A stretch of 64,000 nt of DNA from Uliginosibacterium sp036017065 (GCF_036017065.1 NZ_JAYXHR010000003.1:1-64000), one strand, 5' to 3'. Shown: positions 33,543 to 45,258, counted from the stretch's first letter. The notes: generated by a model not told the origin, from the letters alone. Made by a program: numbers and translations.

Positions 33543-34754
33543 ATGAATCGCAACACCCGTTCCTTCGTCAGTGTCCTGGGCCGCCGCAGTTTCATCGCGG
33601 CCGCCATGGCGACATCGCTGTCTGCCGGCCTGCCTGCGTACGCGGCCGACCCGATCAAGATCGGCCTGGTGACGGCGCTGTCCGGCCAGTCCGCCCTGGC
33701 CGGCGAGGCCATCACCCGCGGCATGACCATCGCCATCGAGGAGATCAATGCCAAGGGTGGCGTGCTGGGTGGTCGCAAGCTGGAGCTGGTGCGTCGCGAT
33801 GACGAAGGCAACCCGGCCAAGGGCGTGACCGCCGCGCGCGAGCTGATCTACAAGGAGAAGGTGGCCGTGCTGTTCGGTGGACTGGATACGCCCGTATCCA
33901 TCGCCATCGTGCAACTGGCCAACCAGGAGAAGGTGCCGTTCATGGGGCCGTGGGCAGCCGGTACGCCGATCACCCAGAATGGTGCCAACCCCAACTTCGC
34001 CTTCCGCGTGTCGGCGGTGGACGAGATCGTCAACCGCGCCATGCTGGGCTACGCGCAGAAGACCTTCAGTGCTGCCAAGCCCGGCATGATCCTGGTGAAC
34101 AATCCCTGGGGTGAATCGAACGAGAAGGGCCTGCATGCCGCGCTGGCGGCCAAGGGCATGAAGGCCGTTGGCGTGGAGAAGTTCGAAGCCAGTGACGTGG
34201 ACGTCGTGCCGCAACTGACCCGCCTGAAGGCCGCGGGCGCCGATGCGCTGTTCATGGTCGGCAACGTCGGCCCGTCCGCGCAGGTCGTGAAGTCGCTGGA
34301 CCGCATGGGCTGGAAGGTTCCGGTGGTGTCGCACTGGGGTCCGGCGGGTGGCCGCTTCACCGAGCTGGCCGGTCCGAACGCGAAGAACGTGCACTTCGTG
34401 CAGACCTACAGCTTCTTCGGCAAGCAGTCGCCGGTCGGCCAGAAGGTCATCAAGGCCCTGCAGGCGAAGTACCCGGACATCAAGGCGGTGGATGACATCA
34501 CTCCGGCCGTCGGCGTCGCCAATGCCTACGACGGCGTCCAACTGGCCGCGCTGGCGATCACCAACGCCGGTTCCACCAATGGTGACGCGGTCCGCCAGGG
34601 CTTCTACAAGATCGGCAGGTACGAAGGCCTGATCAAGACCTACGACAAGCCCTTCACGCCGACGGTGCATGACGCCATCACCGAGAACGACTACGTGTGG
34701 GCGTATTTCATCGATGACTACATCCTGCCGGTGGGCATGACCTCGAAACAGTAA
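33543..34754 (+). CDS. ABC transporter periplasmic binding protein (branched-chain amino acid/amide family)
   Basis: 403 residues of the Leu/Ile/Val-binding (type I) fold: DPIKIGLVTALSGQSALAGE, then MTIAIEEINAKGGVLGGRKL, then FGGLDTPVSIAIVQLA. The signal peptide contains twin arginines (GRRSFIAAAM), so Tat export is possible. Relatives bind branched-chain amino acids, urea, short-chain amides or aromatic acids. The neighbouring hydrolases suggest an amide or ureide ligand here. The ATG at 33543 has GGAGA 7 nt upstream. It leads the rightward transport operon. Confidence 0.88.
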   Translation: MNRNTRSFVSVLGRRSFIAAAMATSLSAGLPAYAADPIKIGLVTALSGQSALAGEAITRGMTIAIEEINAKGGVLGGRKLELVRRDDEGNPAKGVTAARELIYKEKVAVLFGGLDTPVSIAIVQLANQEKVPFMGPWAAGTPITQNGANPNFAFRVSAVDEIVNRAMLGYAQKTFSAAKPGMILVNNPWGESNEKGLHAALAAKGMKAVGVEKFEASDVDVVPQLTRLKAAGADALFMVGNVGPSAQVVKSLDRMGWKVPVVSHWGPAGGRFTELAGPNAKNVHFVQTYSFFGKQSPVGQKVIKALQAKYPDIKAVDDITPAVGVANAYDGVQLAALAITNAGSTNGDAVRQGFYKIGRYEGLIKTYDKPFTPTVHDAITENDYVWAYFIDDYILPVGMTSKQ

Positions 34755-34810
34755 CAGTCGATACGTCGATCAACGGGATCGGTTCGCAAGCGTATTCACC
34801 GCCCGATCCC

Positions 34811-34961
34811 GTCATTCCCGCGCCCCTCGACAGGCTCGGGGACCGTGCGGGAATCCGGTGTCGTTGCAGTGTCGTTGAATCGGCACCGACACCGGAAGAC
34901 AACAACGACGCAGGGCTCCTGCCTTCGCAGGAGCGACGGAAGCGGGGGAGCACGGCTCCCC
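34811..34961. repeat. Palindromic repeat elements upstream of the LivH-like gene
   Basis: ATTCCCGC (34814-34821) and GCGGGAAT are the arms of one element. CTCCTGC-CTTC-GCAGGAG followed by CGACGG (34916-34939) is a second, and GGGGAGC-ACG-GCTCCCC (34945-34961) a third hairpin. The second matches copies at 38535-38558 and 40801-40822. They occupy the 241-bp gap between the binding protein and permease genes and may moderate expression of the downstream part of the operon. Confidence 0.6.
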
Positions 34962-34995
34962 GCATCCACAAGAAGAAACGAACAAGGTTGATCTG

Positions 34996-35870
34996 ATGCT
35001 TCTCCTCTCCGCCCTCATCAGCGGCATCGGCCTCGGCAGCATGTACGGGCTGATGGCGCTGGGCTTCCACGTAACCTACGCGGTGTCCGGCACCGTGAAC
35101 TTCGCGCAGGGCAGCTCCATGATGCTGGGCGCGGTGCTGACCTTCGGCTTCGCCAAGGCGCTGGGCTGGCCGATGTGGCTGGCCATCCTGTTGGCACTCG
35201 CGTTGTGCGCGCTGTACGGCCTGCTGGTGGAGATCCTCGCGGTGCGACCCTTCGCCAGCCGCGGCTCGAATGCCTGGCTGATGTCCACCGTCGCGCTGGG
35301 CATCGTGCTCGACAACCTCGTCATGTTCTCCTTCGGCAAGGAGCCGCGCAGCCTGCCGTCGCCGCTGGCGCAGACGCCGATTGACATCGGCGGGCTGGGG
35401 CTGGGCGTGTATCCGCTGCAACTTCTCATTCCGGTGGTGGGCCTGCTGCTCGCTGCCGTGCTGCATTTCGTCGCCCGTCGCACCCGCTGGGGAACGGCCA
35501 TGCTGGCGGTGGTGCAGAACCGCGACGCGGCGCGCCTGATGGGCATCCCCATCACCCGCGTGGTGGCCGGTGCCTTCGCGCTGTCCACGCTGTTCGCCGG
35601 CATCGCCGGCGTGCTGATCGCGCCGCTGTTCAACGTCAATGCCGACATGGGCACGCTGTTCGGTCTCAAGGCCTTCGCGGTCGCCATCCTCGGTGGCATC
35701 AGCAGTGCCTGGGGCGTGATGATCGCCGGCCTGCTGTTCGGTGCGGCGGAAGCGCTCATCACCGCCACGCTCGGCTCCGGTTACACGCAGATCATCAGCT
35801 TCGCGCTGGTCATCCTGGTGCTGGCGGTGCGGCCCAACGGGCTGTTCGGTCGCGCGGAGGTGCGCAAGGT

Positions 35871-35874
<4 letters not shown>
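34996..35874 (+). CDS. ABC transporter inner-membrane permease (LivH type)
   Basis: A 292-residue membrane protein with about eight helices. Family motifs are present: GIGLGSMYGLMALGFHVTYA, TVNFAQGSSMMLGA, and the cytoplasmic loop VQNRDAARLMGIP, which contacts the ATPase. It ends with VRPNGLFGRAEVRKV. With the fused LivM-G-F protein it would form the translocation pore for the ligand caught by the upstream binding protein. The gene overlaps the next by 4 bp (ATGA). Confidence 0.9.
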
Positions 35875-38489
<2,615 letters not shown>

Positions 38490-38530
38490 GCAGGTGGGGA
38501 CTGAGCAGGTGGTACTGAGAGAACCTTTCC

Positions 38531-38558
38531 GTCATTCCTGCCTGCGCAGGAACGACGG
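38531..38558. repeat. Dispersed palindromic repeat copy
   Basis: GTCATTCCTGCCTGCGCAGG followed by AACGACGG. The core is TTCCTGC-CTGC-GCAGGAA. It lies between the fused ABC gene and hpxZ and matches copies near 34.9 and 40.8 kb. Confidence 0.65.
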
Positions 38559-38602
38559 CGCCCCAGCCAGGGGCACACACACACCGGGAGACCTGAGAAA
38601 CG

Positions 38603-39007
38603 ATGAGCATCGACATCCCGCAAGACATCAACATTCCGGAAGTGCTGGCCGAAGTGACCGCCGCCTTCCAGCGCTACGAAGCCGCGCTGGTGAGCAACGA
38701 CGTCGAGGCACTCGACGCCTTGTTCTGGGACAGCACGCACACCCTGCGCTACGGTGCCACCGAGAACCTCTACGGCTATGCCCAGATCCAGGCCTTCCGT
38801 GCCGGGCGGTCGTCGAAGGGGCTGGCGCGCAGCATCTACAACACGGTGATCACCACCTATGGCCGCGATTTCGCGACTGCCAACACCGAGTTCCAGCGGG
38901 ATGGCAACCCGCGCCTCGGGCGGCAGAGCCAGACCTGGATGCGCACGCCGGACGGCTGGAAGGTGGTGTCCGCCCACGTGTCGCTGATGGATGCGCCGGC
39001 AGGCTGA
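38603..39007 (+). CDS. hpxZ: HpxZ/AtzH-like DUF3225 protein (oxalurate catabolism)
   Basis: 134 residues with an NTF2-like fold. The pattern IPEVLAEVTAAFQRYEAALV, then SNDVEALDALFWDSTHTLRY, and TYGRDFATANTEFQRDG is characteristic of the DUF3225 family. That family includes HpxZ of the Klebsiella oxalurate locus (hpxWXYZ) and AtzH of the cyanuric acid pathway. AtzH is an amidohydrolase in triazine breakdown; the activity of HpxZ is not settled. It is followed 53 bp later by an HpxW homologue, the same pairing as in Klebsiella. Confidence 0.82.
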   Translation: MSIDIPQDINIPEVLAEVTAAFQRYEAALVSNDVEALDALFWDSTHTLRYGATENLYGYAQIQAFRAGRSSKGLARSIYNTVITTYGRDFATANTEFQRDGNPRLGRQSQTWMRTPDGWKVVSAHVSLMDAPAG

Positions 39008-39060
39008 CGATTCCGTCACTGTCGTGTATCCGATCCGAAAATTCTCAATCAAGAAAACCC

Positions 39061-40644
39061 ATGTTGCATAGTAGAAGCTGTCGTGGCGGTATGGTGACCG
39101 CGCCCCATCACCTCGCCGCGCAGGCAGGTGCCGCCGTCCTGCGTGAAGGGGGCAACGCGGTGGAGGCGATGGTGGCCGCCGCGGCGGCCATCGCAGTGGT
39201 GTACCCGCACATGAATGGCATTGGTGGCGACGGCTTCTGGCTGATCGCCGAACCCGGCAAGGCCCCGGTGGCGGTGCGGGCCTGTGGCCAGTCTGCCGCG
39301 CTGGCCGACCAGGCGTTCTACCGCGACCACGGCGACACATCGATTCCGGCGCGCGGTGCGCGTGCCGCGCTGACGGTGGCCGGCGCGGTGGGTGGCTGGC
39401 AGGCGGCACTGGACGTCGCGGCGCCCTGGGGCAAGGCCCTGCCGCTATCAAGTCTGCTGGCGGATGCGATCCGTCATGCGCAGGACGGCGTCACGGTGAC
39501 GCCTTCACAGGCTGCGCTGACGAAATCCAAATGGAATGAGCTGAAGGACGTGCCGGGCTTCGTCGAGGCCTTCGCTGCCGATGGCCAGCCGCAGGTAGGC
39601 GATACGCTGAAGCAGCCGCGCATCGCCGCGACGCTCGCGCGTCTTGCCGAGGCTGGCCTGGACGACTACTACCGTGGCGATCTGGCACGCAGCATCGCGC
39701 GCGACCTCGAAGCACTCGGCAGCCCGCTGCGCCTCGCCGACATCGCCGGCTACCGCGCCAGCGTCGTCGAGCCCCTGTCCGTGCAATTGTCGGTTGGTCG
39801 CGTCTTCAACCAGCCGCCACCGACGCAGGGCGTGTCCTCGCTGAACATCATCGCGCTGTTCGACCGCCTGGGCGTGAAGGAGGCGGAGGGCTTCGCGCAC
39901 CTCCACGGCCTGGTCGAGTCCACCAAGCGTGCCTTCCGCTGGCGCAATCGCCACGTCGGCGACCCCGCGTACATGACGGCCGATCCGCGTGAAGCGCTCA
40001 GCGACGCCGTACTGGATGCCGAGGCGCGTGCCATCGACATGCAGCGCGCCGCGCCTTGGCCGGAAGTCGCAAAGCCCGGCGACACCATCTGGATGGGCGC
40101 CGCCGATGCGCAGGGCAGGGTGGTCAGCTACATCCAGAGCGTGTTCTGGGAGTTCGGCAGCGGCCTGGTATTGCCGGAGAGTGGCGTGCAGTGGCAGAAC
40201 CGCGGCGCGTCCTTCACGCTGGCACCCGGCCCCAACGCGCTGCTGCCGGGCCGCCTGCCTTTCCACACATTGAACCCCGCGCTGGCGCAACTTAAGGACG
40301 GTCGCGTGCTGGCCTACGGCACCATGGGCGGCGAAGGCCAGCCGCAGACGCAGGCCGCGGTCTTCACGCGGCACGTGCTGTTCGGCCAGGACATGCAGGC
40401 CGCCGTGACGGCACCACGCTGGCTGCTGGGCAAGACCTGGGGCGAAGACTCCACCAACCTCAAGCTGGAATCACGCATCGCCCCGCAGGTCATCGACGCC
40501 CTGCGCGCCGCCGGCCATGACATCCAGGTGGTGGGCGCCTTCGAGGACATGATGGGCCACGCCGGTGCCGTCGCCTTCCATCCGGATGGCCGCATCGAGG
40601 GCGCGACAGACCCGCGTGCAGATGGGGCCTGCGCGGGCGTCTAG
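39061..40644 (+). CDS. hpxW: HpxW-like Ntn-amidohydrolase (gamma-glutamyltransferase superfamily)
   Basis: 527 residues of the gamma-glutamyltranspeptidase fold without a signal peptide, so cytosolic. The large subunit begins MVTAPHHLAAQAGAAVLREG and GNAVEAMVAAAAAIAV. The predicted self-cleavage site is at Thr342 in KPGDTIWMGAADAQGR, which would become the N-terminal nucleophile of the small subunit. C-terminal YGTMGGEGQPQTQAAVF is the family glycine loop. HpxW of Klebsiella is an oxamate amidohydrolase, giving oxalate plus ammonia. The adjacent hpxZ supports that assignment over glutathione hydrolysis. The start ATG at 39061 has only a weak AAGAAA site. Confidence 0.75.
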   Translation: MLHSRSCRGGMVTAPHHLAAQAGAAVLREGGNAVEAMVAAAAAIAVVYPHMNGIGGDGFWLIAEPGKAPVAVRACGQSAALADQAFYRDHGDTSIPARGARAALTVAGAVGGWQAALDVAAPWGKALPLSSLLADAIRHAQDGVTVTPSQAALTKSKWNELKDVPGFVEAFAADGQPQVGDTLKQPRIAATLARLAEAGLDDYYRGDLARSIARDLEALGSPLRLADIAGYRASVVEPLSVQLSVGRVFNQPPPTQGVSSLNIIALFDRLGVKEAEGFAHLHGLVESTKRAFRWRNRHVGDPAYMTADPREALSDAVLDAEARAIDMQRAAPWPEVAKPGDTIWMGAADAQGRVVSYIQSVFWEFGSGLVLPESGVQWQNRGASFTLAPGPNALLPGRLPFHTLNPALAQLKDGRVLAYGTMGGEGQPQTQAAVFTRHVLFGQDMQAAVTAPRWLLGKTWGEDSTNLKLESRIAPQVIDALRAAGHDIQVVGAFEDMMGHAGAVAFHPDGRIEGATDPRADGACAGV

Positions 40645-40753
40645 CTGACCGTCCGCCCGGTTCCCTCGGGATCGCGAGATCGCCTTGGGTGCCATGGGTG
40701 CGCCGTAGTGCGCCATAGGTGGGATAACCCTGCGCATTTCGGATCGGTAGCTT

Positions 40754-40822
40754 GTCGTTCCTGCGAAGTCAGGGCCTCAATGTCGTTCAGAACCGCCGGG
40801 CTCCTGCCCGCGCAGAAGCGAC
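40754..40822. repeat. Degenerate pair of dispersed palindromic repeats
   Basis: GTCGTTCCTGCGAAG (40754-40768) is an inverted partial copy, and CTCCTGC-CCGC-GCAGAAG followed by CGACGG (40801-40823) a near-complete copy, of the element seen near 34.9 and 38.5 kb. They lie in the 272-bp gap after hpxW. Confidence 0.55.
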
Positions 40823-40871
40823 GGACATGACTGGAGCCAGGCGCCATCCACTGCGAGGCGCTGGGGATTCC

Positions 40872-40904
40872 TTGCCTGTCTTGTGTATTGGTGTGTTAAT
40901 ACAC
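40872..40904 (+). promoter_or_regulatory. Promoter and operator of the YtrA-type regulator operon
   Basis: TTGCCT (40872-40877) and GTTAAT (40895-40900) are 17 nt apart. Overlapping them is GTGTATT (40883-40889) with AATACAC (40898-40904), perfect 7-bp arms with 8 nt between. GTGTA-rich palindromes of this type are the known operators of YtrA-subfamily GntR repressors, so autorepression is likely. The predicted RNA start is only about 10 nt before the ATG. Confidence 0.7.
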
Positions 40905-40916
40905 TAGTATTCCTCC

Positions 40917-41297
40917 ATGCCGAGCCGCTTCCATCTCGATCCGCATCTGCCGGAGCCCATCTATCGCCAGTTGATGGACCAGGTGCGCCGTCTGATCGTC
41001 GCCGGCCAGCTACGAGCCGGCGACGAGCTGCCGTCGGTGCGGGCCATCGCGGCCACGCATGCGGTCAATCCGATGACGATCTCCAAGGCCTACTCGTTGC
41101 TGGAGGCGGAGGGCGTGCTGCAAAGGAACCGCGGCGCAGCGATGTCGGTGGCGGACGGTGCCGACGCAGGGAACGAGCAGGCTATCGATCTGCTGGCGCC
41201 CGCGCTGGACCGCGTGGTGAAGGAGGCGGCTCAACTGGGCCTGACGCAGGCGCAGGTCGTCGCCGCCCTGCGCAAACGGATGGGCGGCACAAAGTGA
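40917..41297 (+). CDS. GntR family regulator, YtrA subfamily
   Basis: 126 residues: a GntR winged helix (LPEPIYRQLMDQVRRLIVAG, then DELPSVRAIAATHAVNPMTI, SKAYSLLEAEGVL) followed by only a short helical dimerisation tail (LGLTQAQVVAALRKRM). This is the YtrA layout. Such regulators are almost always encoded with an ABC transporter that they control, as is the case here. The ABC ATPase gene begins 10 bp later. Confidence 0.9.
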   Translation: MPSRFHLDPHLPEPIYRQLMDQVRRLIVAGQLRAGDELPSVRAIAATHAVNPMTISKAYSLLEAEGVLQRNRGAAMSVADGADAGNEQAIDLLAPALDRVVKEAAQLGLTQAQVVAALRKRMGGTK

Positions 41298-41307
41298 GGA
41301 GACGCGT

Positions 41308-42186
41308 ATGAACACAGCATTGATCGAGGCACATGGACTGCAGCGCAAGATGGCTGGAAAGCCGGTTCTGCGGGATATCTCCCTGAACATCCGTGCGGGT
41401 GAAACCCTGGGGCTCGTTGGTCGCAACGGCGCCGGCAAGACCACGCTGCTGCGGTGTCTGCTGGGGTTGGCATTTCCGGACGGTGGCGAAGCGCGGGTGT
41501 TTGGTGAATCAGCAGCGTCAATGTCCGCGCAGGCTAAATCGCGCCTTGGCTACGTGGCGCAGGGTGGCGACGTTCCGGCCCTTCTTTCGGGCAAGGAGTT
41601 GCTGGACATGATGGAAGGCTGGCAGCCGAACTGGTCCAGGCCTTGGGCGAACGAGTTGGTACAGCGCTTTGCGGTACCGCTGCAGACAAGAGCCGACAAA
41701 TTGTCCGGCGGGGAGCGTCAGCTGCTTGCCCTCGTGCTGGCAATGGGGCACCGGCCGGACCTCCTGGTGCTGGACGAACCGGTCGCGAGTCTGGACCCGG
41801 TGGTGCGTCGCGAGGTGGCCGCGACGCTGGCCGAGTTACAAGCCGATCACGACACCGCAATCGTTTTCTCTACGCATGTACTCAGTGATCTGGAGCGTCT
41901 TGCGTCGCACCTCGCGGTGCTGGAGGAGGGCGGGCTGCCGTTCCTGCGTGAGGCTGACTCCATCAAGCAGGACGTCTTGCTTTGTCTGATTGCAGGGCGC
42001 CAGGGACCTGTTGCGCGCCCTGAACATGACGGAATCCTGTCCTGGCGACCCAGCGGGATGGGTTCGGTGCGGGCGCTGATCGACACGAGTCGGCTTTCTC
42101 TGGACGTGCTGCGTCGCGCCTTGGACGCAGATATCGAGTCCCGCGCCCTGAACGTCGAGGACTTCGTGGTGGAGTACCTGCAATGA
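41308..42186 (+). CDS. ABC transporter ATP-binding protein (YtrB/CcmA-type)
   Basis: 292 residues. Walker A is GRNGAGKTT, the signature LSGGERQLLALVLAMG and Walker B DLLVLDEPVASLDP, followed by the switch His in FSTHVLSDLERLA. The C-terminal 80 residues are an accessory domain seen in drug or antimicrobial-peptide exporters of this subgroup. The preceding gene is its YtrA-type regulator and the next its membrane partner, with a 4-bp ATGA overlap. The substrate is unknown; cell-envelope antibiotics are a common inducer of such operons elsewhere. Confidence 0.9.
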   Translation: MNTALIEAHGLQRKMAGKPVLRDISLNIRAGETLGLVGRNGAGKTTLLRCLLGLAFPDGGEARVFGESAASMSAQAKSRLGYVAQGGDVPALLSGKELLDMMEGWQPNWSRPWANELVQRFAVPLQTRADKLSGGERQLLALVLAMGHRPDLLVLDEPVASLDPVVRREVAATLAELQADHDTAIVFSTHVLSDLERLASHLAVLEEGGLPFLREADSIKQDVLLCLIAGRQGPVARPEHDGILSWRPSGMGSVRALIDTSRLSLDVLRRALDADIESRALNVEDFVVEYLQ

Positions 42187-43418
42187 GTGCCGTGGTGACC
42201 CGCTATGCATGGTGGGCATCGCCGCGCCAGTCTGCCGTGTTCATACTGACACTCATCTCGTTCCTGGTCGCCCAGTTGGTGGCGCAGGGTCATGTCTCAC
42301 TGGGGAGTCGTGCGGAGTGGGTGTGGGAGGGCCTCGGCGTATTCGCCGCATTCGGCCTTTTCACCGCGTCGTTCATGTTGCTTGGCAAGGGACTGATGCG
42401 TATGGCGGCCCTGGCTCGCGCGGAGACCGCGCATCTGTTGCCGGATTTCCGGCGACGCATGCGCGACGGGGTGTGGGGTTGGGCTGCACTGGCATTGCTG
42501 GCCGCAGGACTCGCGGCCGCCACACTTCCCTCGGGTACCGCCAGATTGGGTCTGGTATTCGTGGCGGTTACATGCTGCGTTGGAATCTTCCCCAGCAGCC
42601 TTGACCAGATGCTCCGCACCGTTCGCGGACGCGGCTACGACCGGCATGGCATGTGGATAGCCATACCCGTCGTGATGCTTCAGTACGTTCCAGGTGCTTG
42701 GGGCATCACGTTGCAGGTGGCGGGTACGGTGGTGCTGCTCGTCTGGGTTTTCAGGACTCTTACGACGCGCCCAGAACCGTTCTCCGATGGTTTCCGCCAA
42801 GCAGCTGGTCGGGTTCGAATGCAATCTTCGCGGGTTGGCGTTCTACGCGACTCGTTCGTCATTTCCGCCGCTGTCGTCTTGGCCTGCATGCTGATTCATC
42901 GGGGTGTGACAGCTTCGCAGCCATTTCTTGCTTACTTCACTATGACCAGTTTCCTGCTGCTCGACCCGCGGGGCGCCGACACAGCTCTGCTGAGATTGCG
43001 CTGGTTGGCGGGCGCATCGCGCATGCAGCTGCTGGGACTTGGATTCGGCGCTGCGAGCCGGAATGGGCTCGCGGACACATTCGCCATGGGGCTGTTGCTG
43101 GCGATCATTGCGAGTTTCGGTGGGCTCGAATGGCGGGAGGCGATGGGGCTGGTTTGCCAGTTTGCGCTGCTGAGATGCGCGTTCCTGTTCTCAGGCCTGT
43201 GTTGGGTCGGGGGGAGGCTGTCTTACGGATGGATCTGTGCGCGCATCGGCTTCCACCTTGCGGTCGTGCTCGCGCTGTTCATGCTGCATGACGCGTGGCA
43301 GACCGCACTGGGTGACGAGTATCTGGCTGCCATGGCCGTCGCCGCGAGTGCGCTGGTCATGCATGCAGCGGCTTTTGCCGCAGTGGGAGTCTGGCGCTGG
43401 CGCCGGCTGGAGTTATAG
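42183..43418 (+). CDS. ABC transporter membrane subunit, uncharacterised (411 aa)
   Basis: A very hydrophobic protein with about nine to eleven predicted membrane helices in pairs (for example FILTLISFLVAQLVA, FGLFTASFMLLGKGL, WIAIPVVMLQYVPGAWGITL). It lacks recognisable motifs of common ABC-2 permeases, so its assignment rests on the overlap with the ATPase gene and its topology. Trp and aromatic content is high and its base composition looks slightly less GC-rich than its neighbours, possibly reflecting its membrane nature. It ends 7 bp from a convergent gene. Confidence 0.75.
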   Translation: MSAVVTRYAWWASPRQSAVFILTLISFLVAQLVAQGHVSLGSRAEWVWEGLGVFAAFGLFTASFMLLGKGLMRMAALARAETAHLLPDFRRRMRDGVWGWAALALLAAGLAAATLPSGTARLGLVFVAVTCCVGIFPSSLDQMLRTVRGRGYDRHGMWIAIPVVMLQYVPGAWGITLQVAGTVVLLVWVFRTLTTRPEPFSDGFRQAAGRVRMQSSRVGVLRDSFVISAAVVLACMLIHRGVTASQPFLAYFTMTSFLLLDPRGADTALLRLRWLAGASRMQLLGLGFGAASRNGLADTFAMGLLLAIIASFGGLEWREAMGLVCQFALLRCAFLFSGLCWVGGRLSYGWICARIGFHLAVVLALFMLHDAWQTALGDEYLAAMAVAASALVMHAAAFAAVGVWRWRRLEL

Positions 43419-43424
43419 GCGGAG

Positions 43425-43859
43425 CTAGGCTGCAGTTGGCGGTGCCGCAGGCGGCGTCGGCTGCAGCGACAGCTCTGCCAGCTTGCGATGTGCCGCATGC
43501 GTGGCGTGCGGCAGCAGGCCGGTGAGGTCGGCGAGTTCGAAACGCTGCGGGTCGATCTTCTGGCCGTTGGCGAAGATGAGGTCGAAGGCGTCGGGTTTCT
43601 GCAGGGCCATGCCGAGCAGCAGCAGCATCGGCAGCGGGTTGCCGATGCGCGGCGCGCTGCCGGACAGGTTGTCCTGCGCGATCACCATGAACGGTTGCGG
43701 GGTGGTGCTGTGGCGGGCCGTCCAGATGCGTTCGCGCTGGTCGGTCTTGGTGGTGAAGGGGGTCACCGTGTTCCAGCGCGTGATGACGAGTTCGGCCGTC
43801 GCGACCGTTTCCGGCCACGACAGGCGGGTTCTCCACATGAAGCTTTGCAGACCGGCCAT
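43425..43859 (-). CDS. Conserved hypothetical protein (about 144 aa)
   Basis: I do not recognise a named family. The product starts MAGLQSFMWRTRLSWPETVA and contains TPFTTKTDQRERIWTARHST, FMVIAQDNLSGSAPRIGNPL and DAFDLIFANGQKIDPQRFEL. It looks soluble with mixed alpha/beta content and has a Pro/Ala-rich C-terminal tail. The start at 43859 is chosen as the first ATG; no ribosome binding site is evident. It lies 89 bp behind hemL on the same strand, so it may be co-transcribed with the hemL-thiE-thiD group. Confidence 0.55.
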   Translation of the reverse strand: MAGLQSFMWRTRLSWPETVATAELVITRWNTVTPFTTKTDQRERIWTARHSTTPQPFMVIAQDNLSGSAPRIGNPLPMLLLLGMALQKPDAFDLIFANGQKIDPQRFELADLTGLLPHATHAAHRKLAELSLQPTPPAAPPTAA

Positions 43860-43948
43860 GACGAACGAAGTGGGACAGGCGAAGGGATGACGGCTGGATT
43901 TACGGCGTGACGCCGGCCACGCTTGAGCTTCGTTCGTGTCGGAACGTG

Positions 43949-45229
43949 TCAGGCGAGGCTGGCAAAGGCCGTGCGGGCCGCGTCGACGGTGGCCTGGATG
44001 TCGGCGTCGGTGTGCGCGGCGGACACGAAACCGGCTTCGAAGGCGGAGGGGGCGAAGTAGTGGCCCGCGTCCAGCATGGCGTGGAAGAAGCGGTTGAAGC
44101 GTTCGCGGTCCGCCGCCATGACTTCGGCAAAACTGGTGGGAGGCGTCTCGCTGAAGTACAGGCCGAACATGCCGCCGACGGCCTGGGCGGAGAACACGCA
44201 GCCGGCCTCGCGCGCCGCGTGCTGCAGCCCATCGACCAGGCGACGGGTGTGCGCCTCCAGCAACTCGTAGAATCCCGGCGCACTGATGAGCCTGAGCGTG
44301 GCAAGCCCGGCCGCGACGGCCACCGGGCTGCCGGACAGGGTGCCGGCCTGGTACACGCTGCCCAGCGGTGCGACCTTCTCCATGATGTCGCGGCGACCGC
44401 CGAAGGCACCCACCGGCATGCCGCCACCGATGACCTTGCCCAGCGTCACCAGGTCCGCCTGGATGCCGTACAGCCCCTGCGCCCCGGTGAGGCCGACGCG
44501 GAAACCGGTCATCACTTCGTCGAAGATCAGCACGACGCCGTGGCGCGTGCATAGCTCGCGCAACAACTTCATGTAGGCCTGCGAGGGGCGCACGAGGTTC
44601 ATGTTGCCGGCGATGGGCTCGATGATCACGCAGGCGATCTCGCCGCCGCGGGCGCGGAAGGTTTCTTCGAGTTGTTGCGGCTCGTTGAAGTCCAGCACCA
44701 GCGTGTGCTTTGCGAAGTCCGCCGGCACGCCGCCCGAGGACGGATTGCCGAAGGTGAGCAGGCCGGAGCCGGCTTTCACCAGCAGGCTGTCGGCGTGGCC
44801 GTGGTAGCAGCCTTCGAACTTGACGATGGCGTCGCGCCCGGTGAAACCGCGGGCGAGGCGGATGGCACTCATCGTGGCCTCGGTGCCGGACGACACCAGG
44901 CGCACCATCTCCAGCCCCGGCACCATCGCACACAGGGTCTCGGCCATCTCGATCTCGCGCTCGGTCGGCGCGCCGAAGGACAGGCCGAGCGTGGCGGCCT
45001 GCTTCACCGCGCGCACCACGTCCGGGTGCGCATGGCCGACGATGGCCGGTCCCCAGGAGCCCACGTAGTCCACGTACTGCTTGTCGTCGGCGTCCCAGGT
45101 GTAGGCGCCTTGCCCGCGGGTGATGAAGCGTGGCGTGCCGCCAACCGAGCGGAACGCCCGCACCGGCGAATTGACGCCGCCGGGAATGGTTTGCTGGGCG
45201 CGAGCGAAAAGATCTGCGTTACGGCTCAT
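43949..45229 (-). CDS. hemL: Glutamate-1-semialdehyde 2,1-aminomutase
   Basis: 426 residues, standard for the family. HemL converts glutamate-1-semialdehyde to 5-aminolevulinate in the C5 route of tetrapyrrole synthesis. The N terminus MSRNADLFARAQQTIPGGVN is typical; the PLP site includes VSSGTEATMSAIRLARG, the Asp of LIFDEVMTGFRVG, and the Schiff-base Lys in TLGKVIGGGMPVGAFGG. The start at 45229 has an AAGGA site 6 nt upstream. It follows thiE by 29 bp in a leftward thiD-thiE-hemL run, a grouping common in betaproteobacteria. Other haem genes (hemF, hemY) lie at the right end of the window. Confidence 0.96.
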   Translation of the reverse strand: MSRNADLFARAQQTIPGGVNSPVRAFRSVGGTPRFITRGQGAYTWDADDKQYVDYVGSWGPAIVGHAHPDVVRAVKQAATLGLSFGAPTEREIEMAETLCAMVPGLEMVRLVSSGTEATMSAIRLARGFTGRDAIVKFEGCYHGHADSLLVKAGSGLLTFGNPSSGGVPADFAKHTLVLDFNEPQQLEETFRARGGEIACVIIEPIAGNMNLVRPSQAYMKLLRELCTRHGVVLIFDEVMTGFRVGLTGAQGLYGIQADLVTLGKVIGGGMPVGAFGGRRDIMEKVAPLGSVYQAGTLSGSPVAVAAGLATLRLISAPGFYELLEAHTRRLVDGLQHAAREAGCVFSAQAVGGMFGLYFSETPPTSFAEVMAADRERFNRFFHAMLDAGHYFAPSAFEAGFVSAAHTDADIQATVDAARTAFASLA

Positions 45230-45258
45230 GGAACGTCCTTCGGGAAAAATGGATGCCG

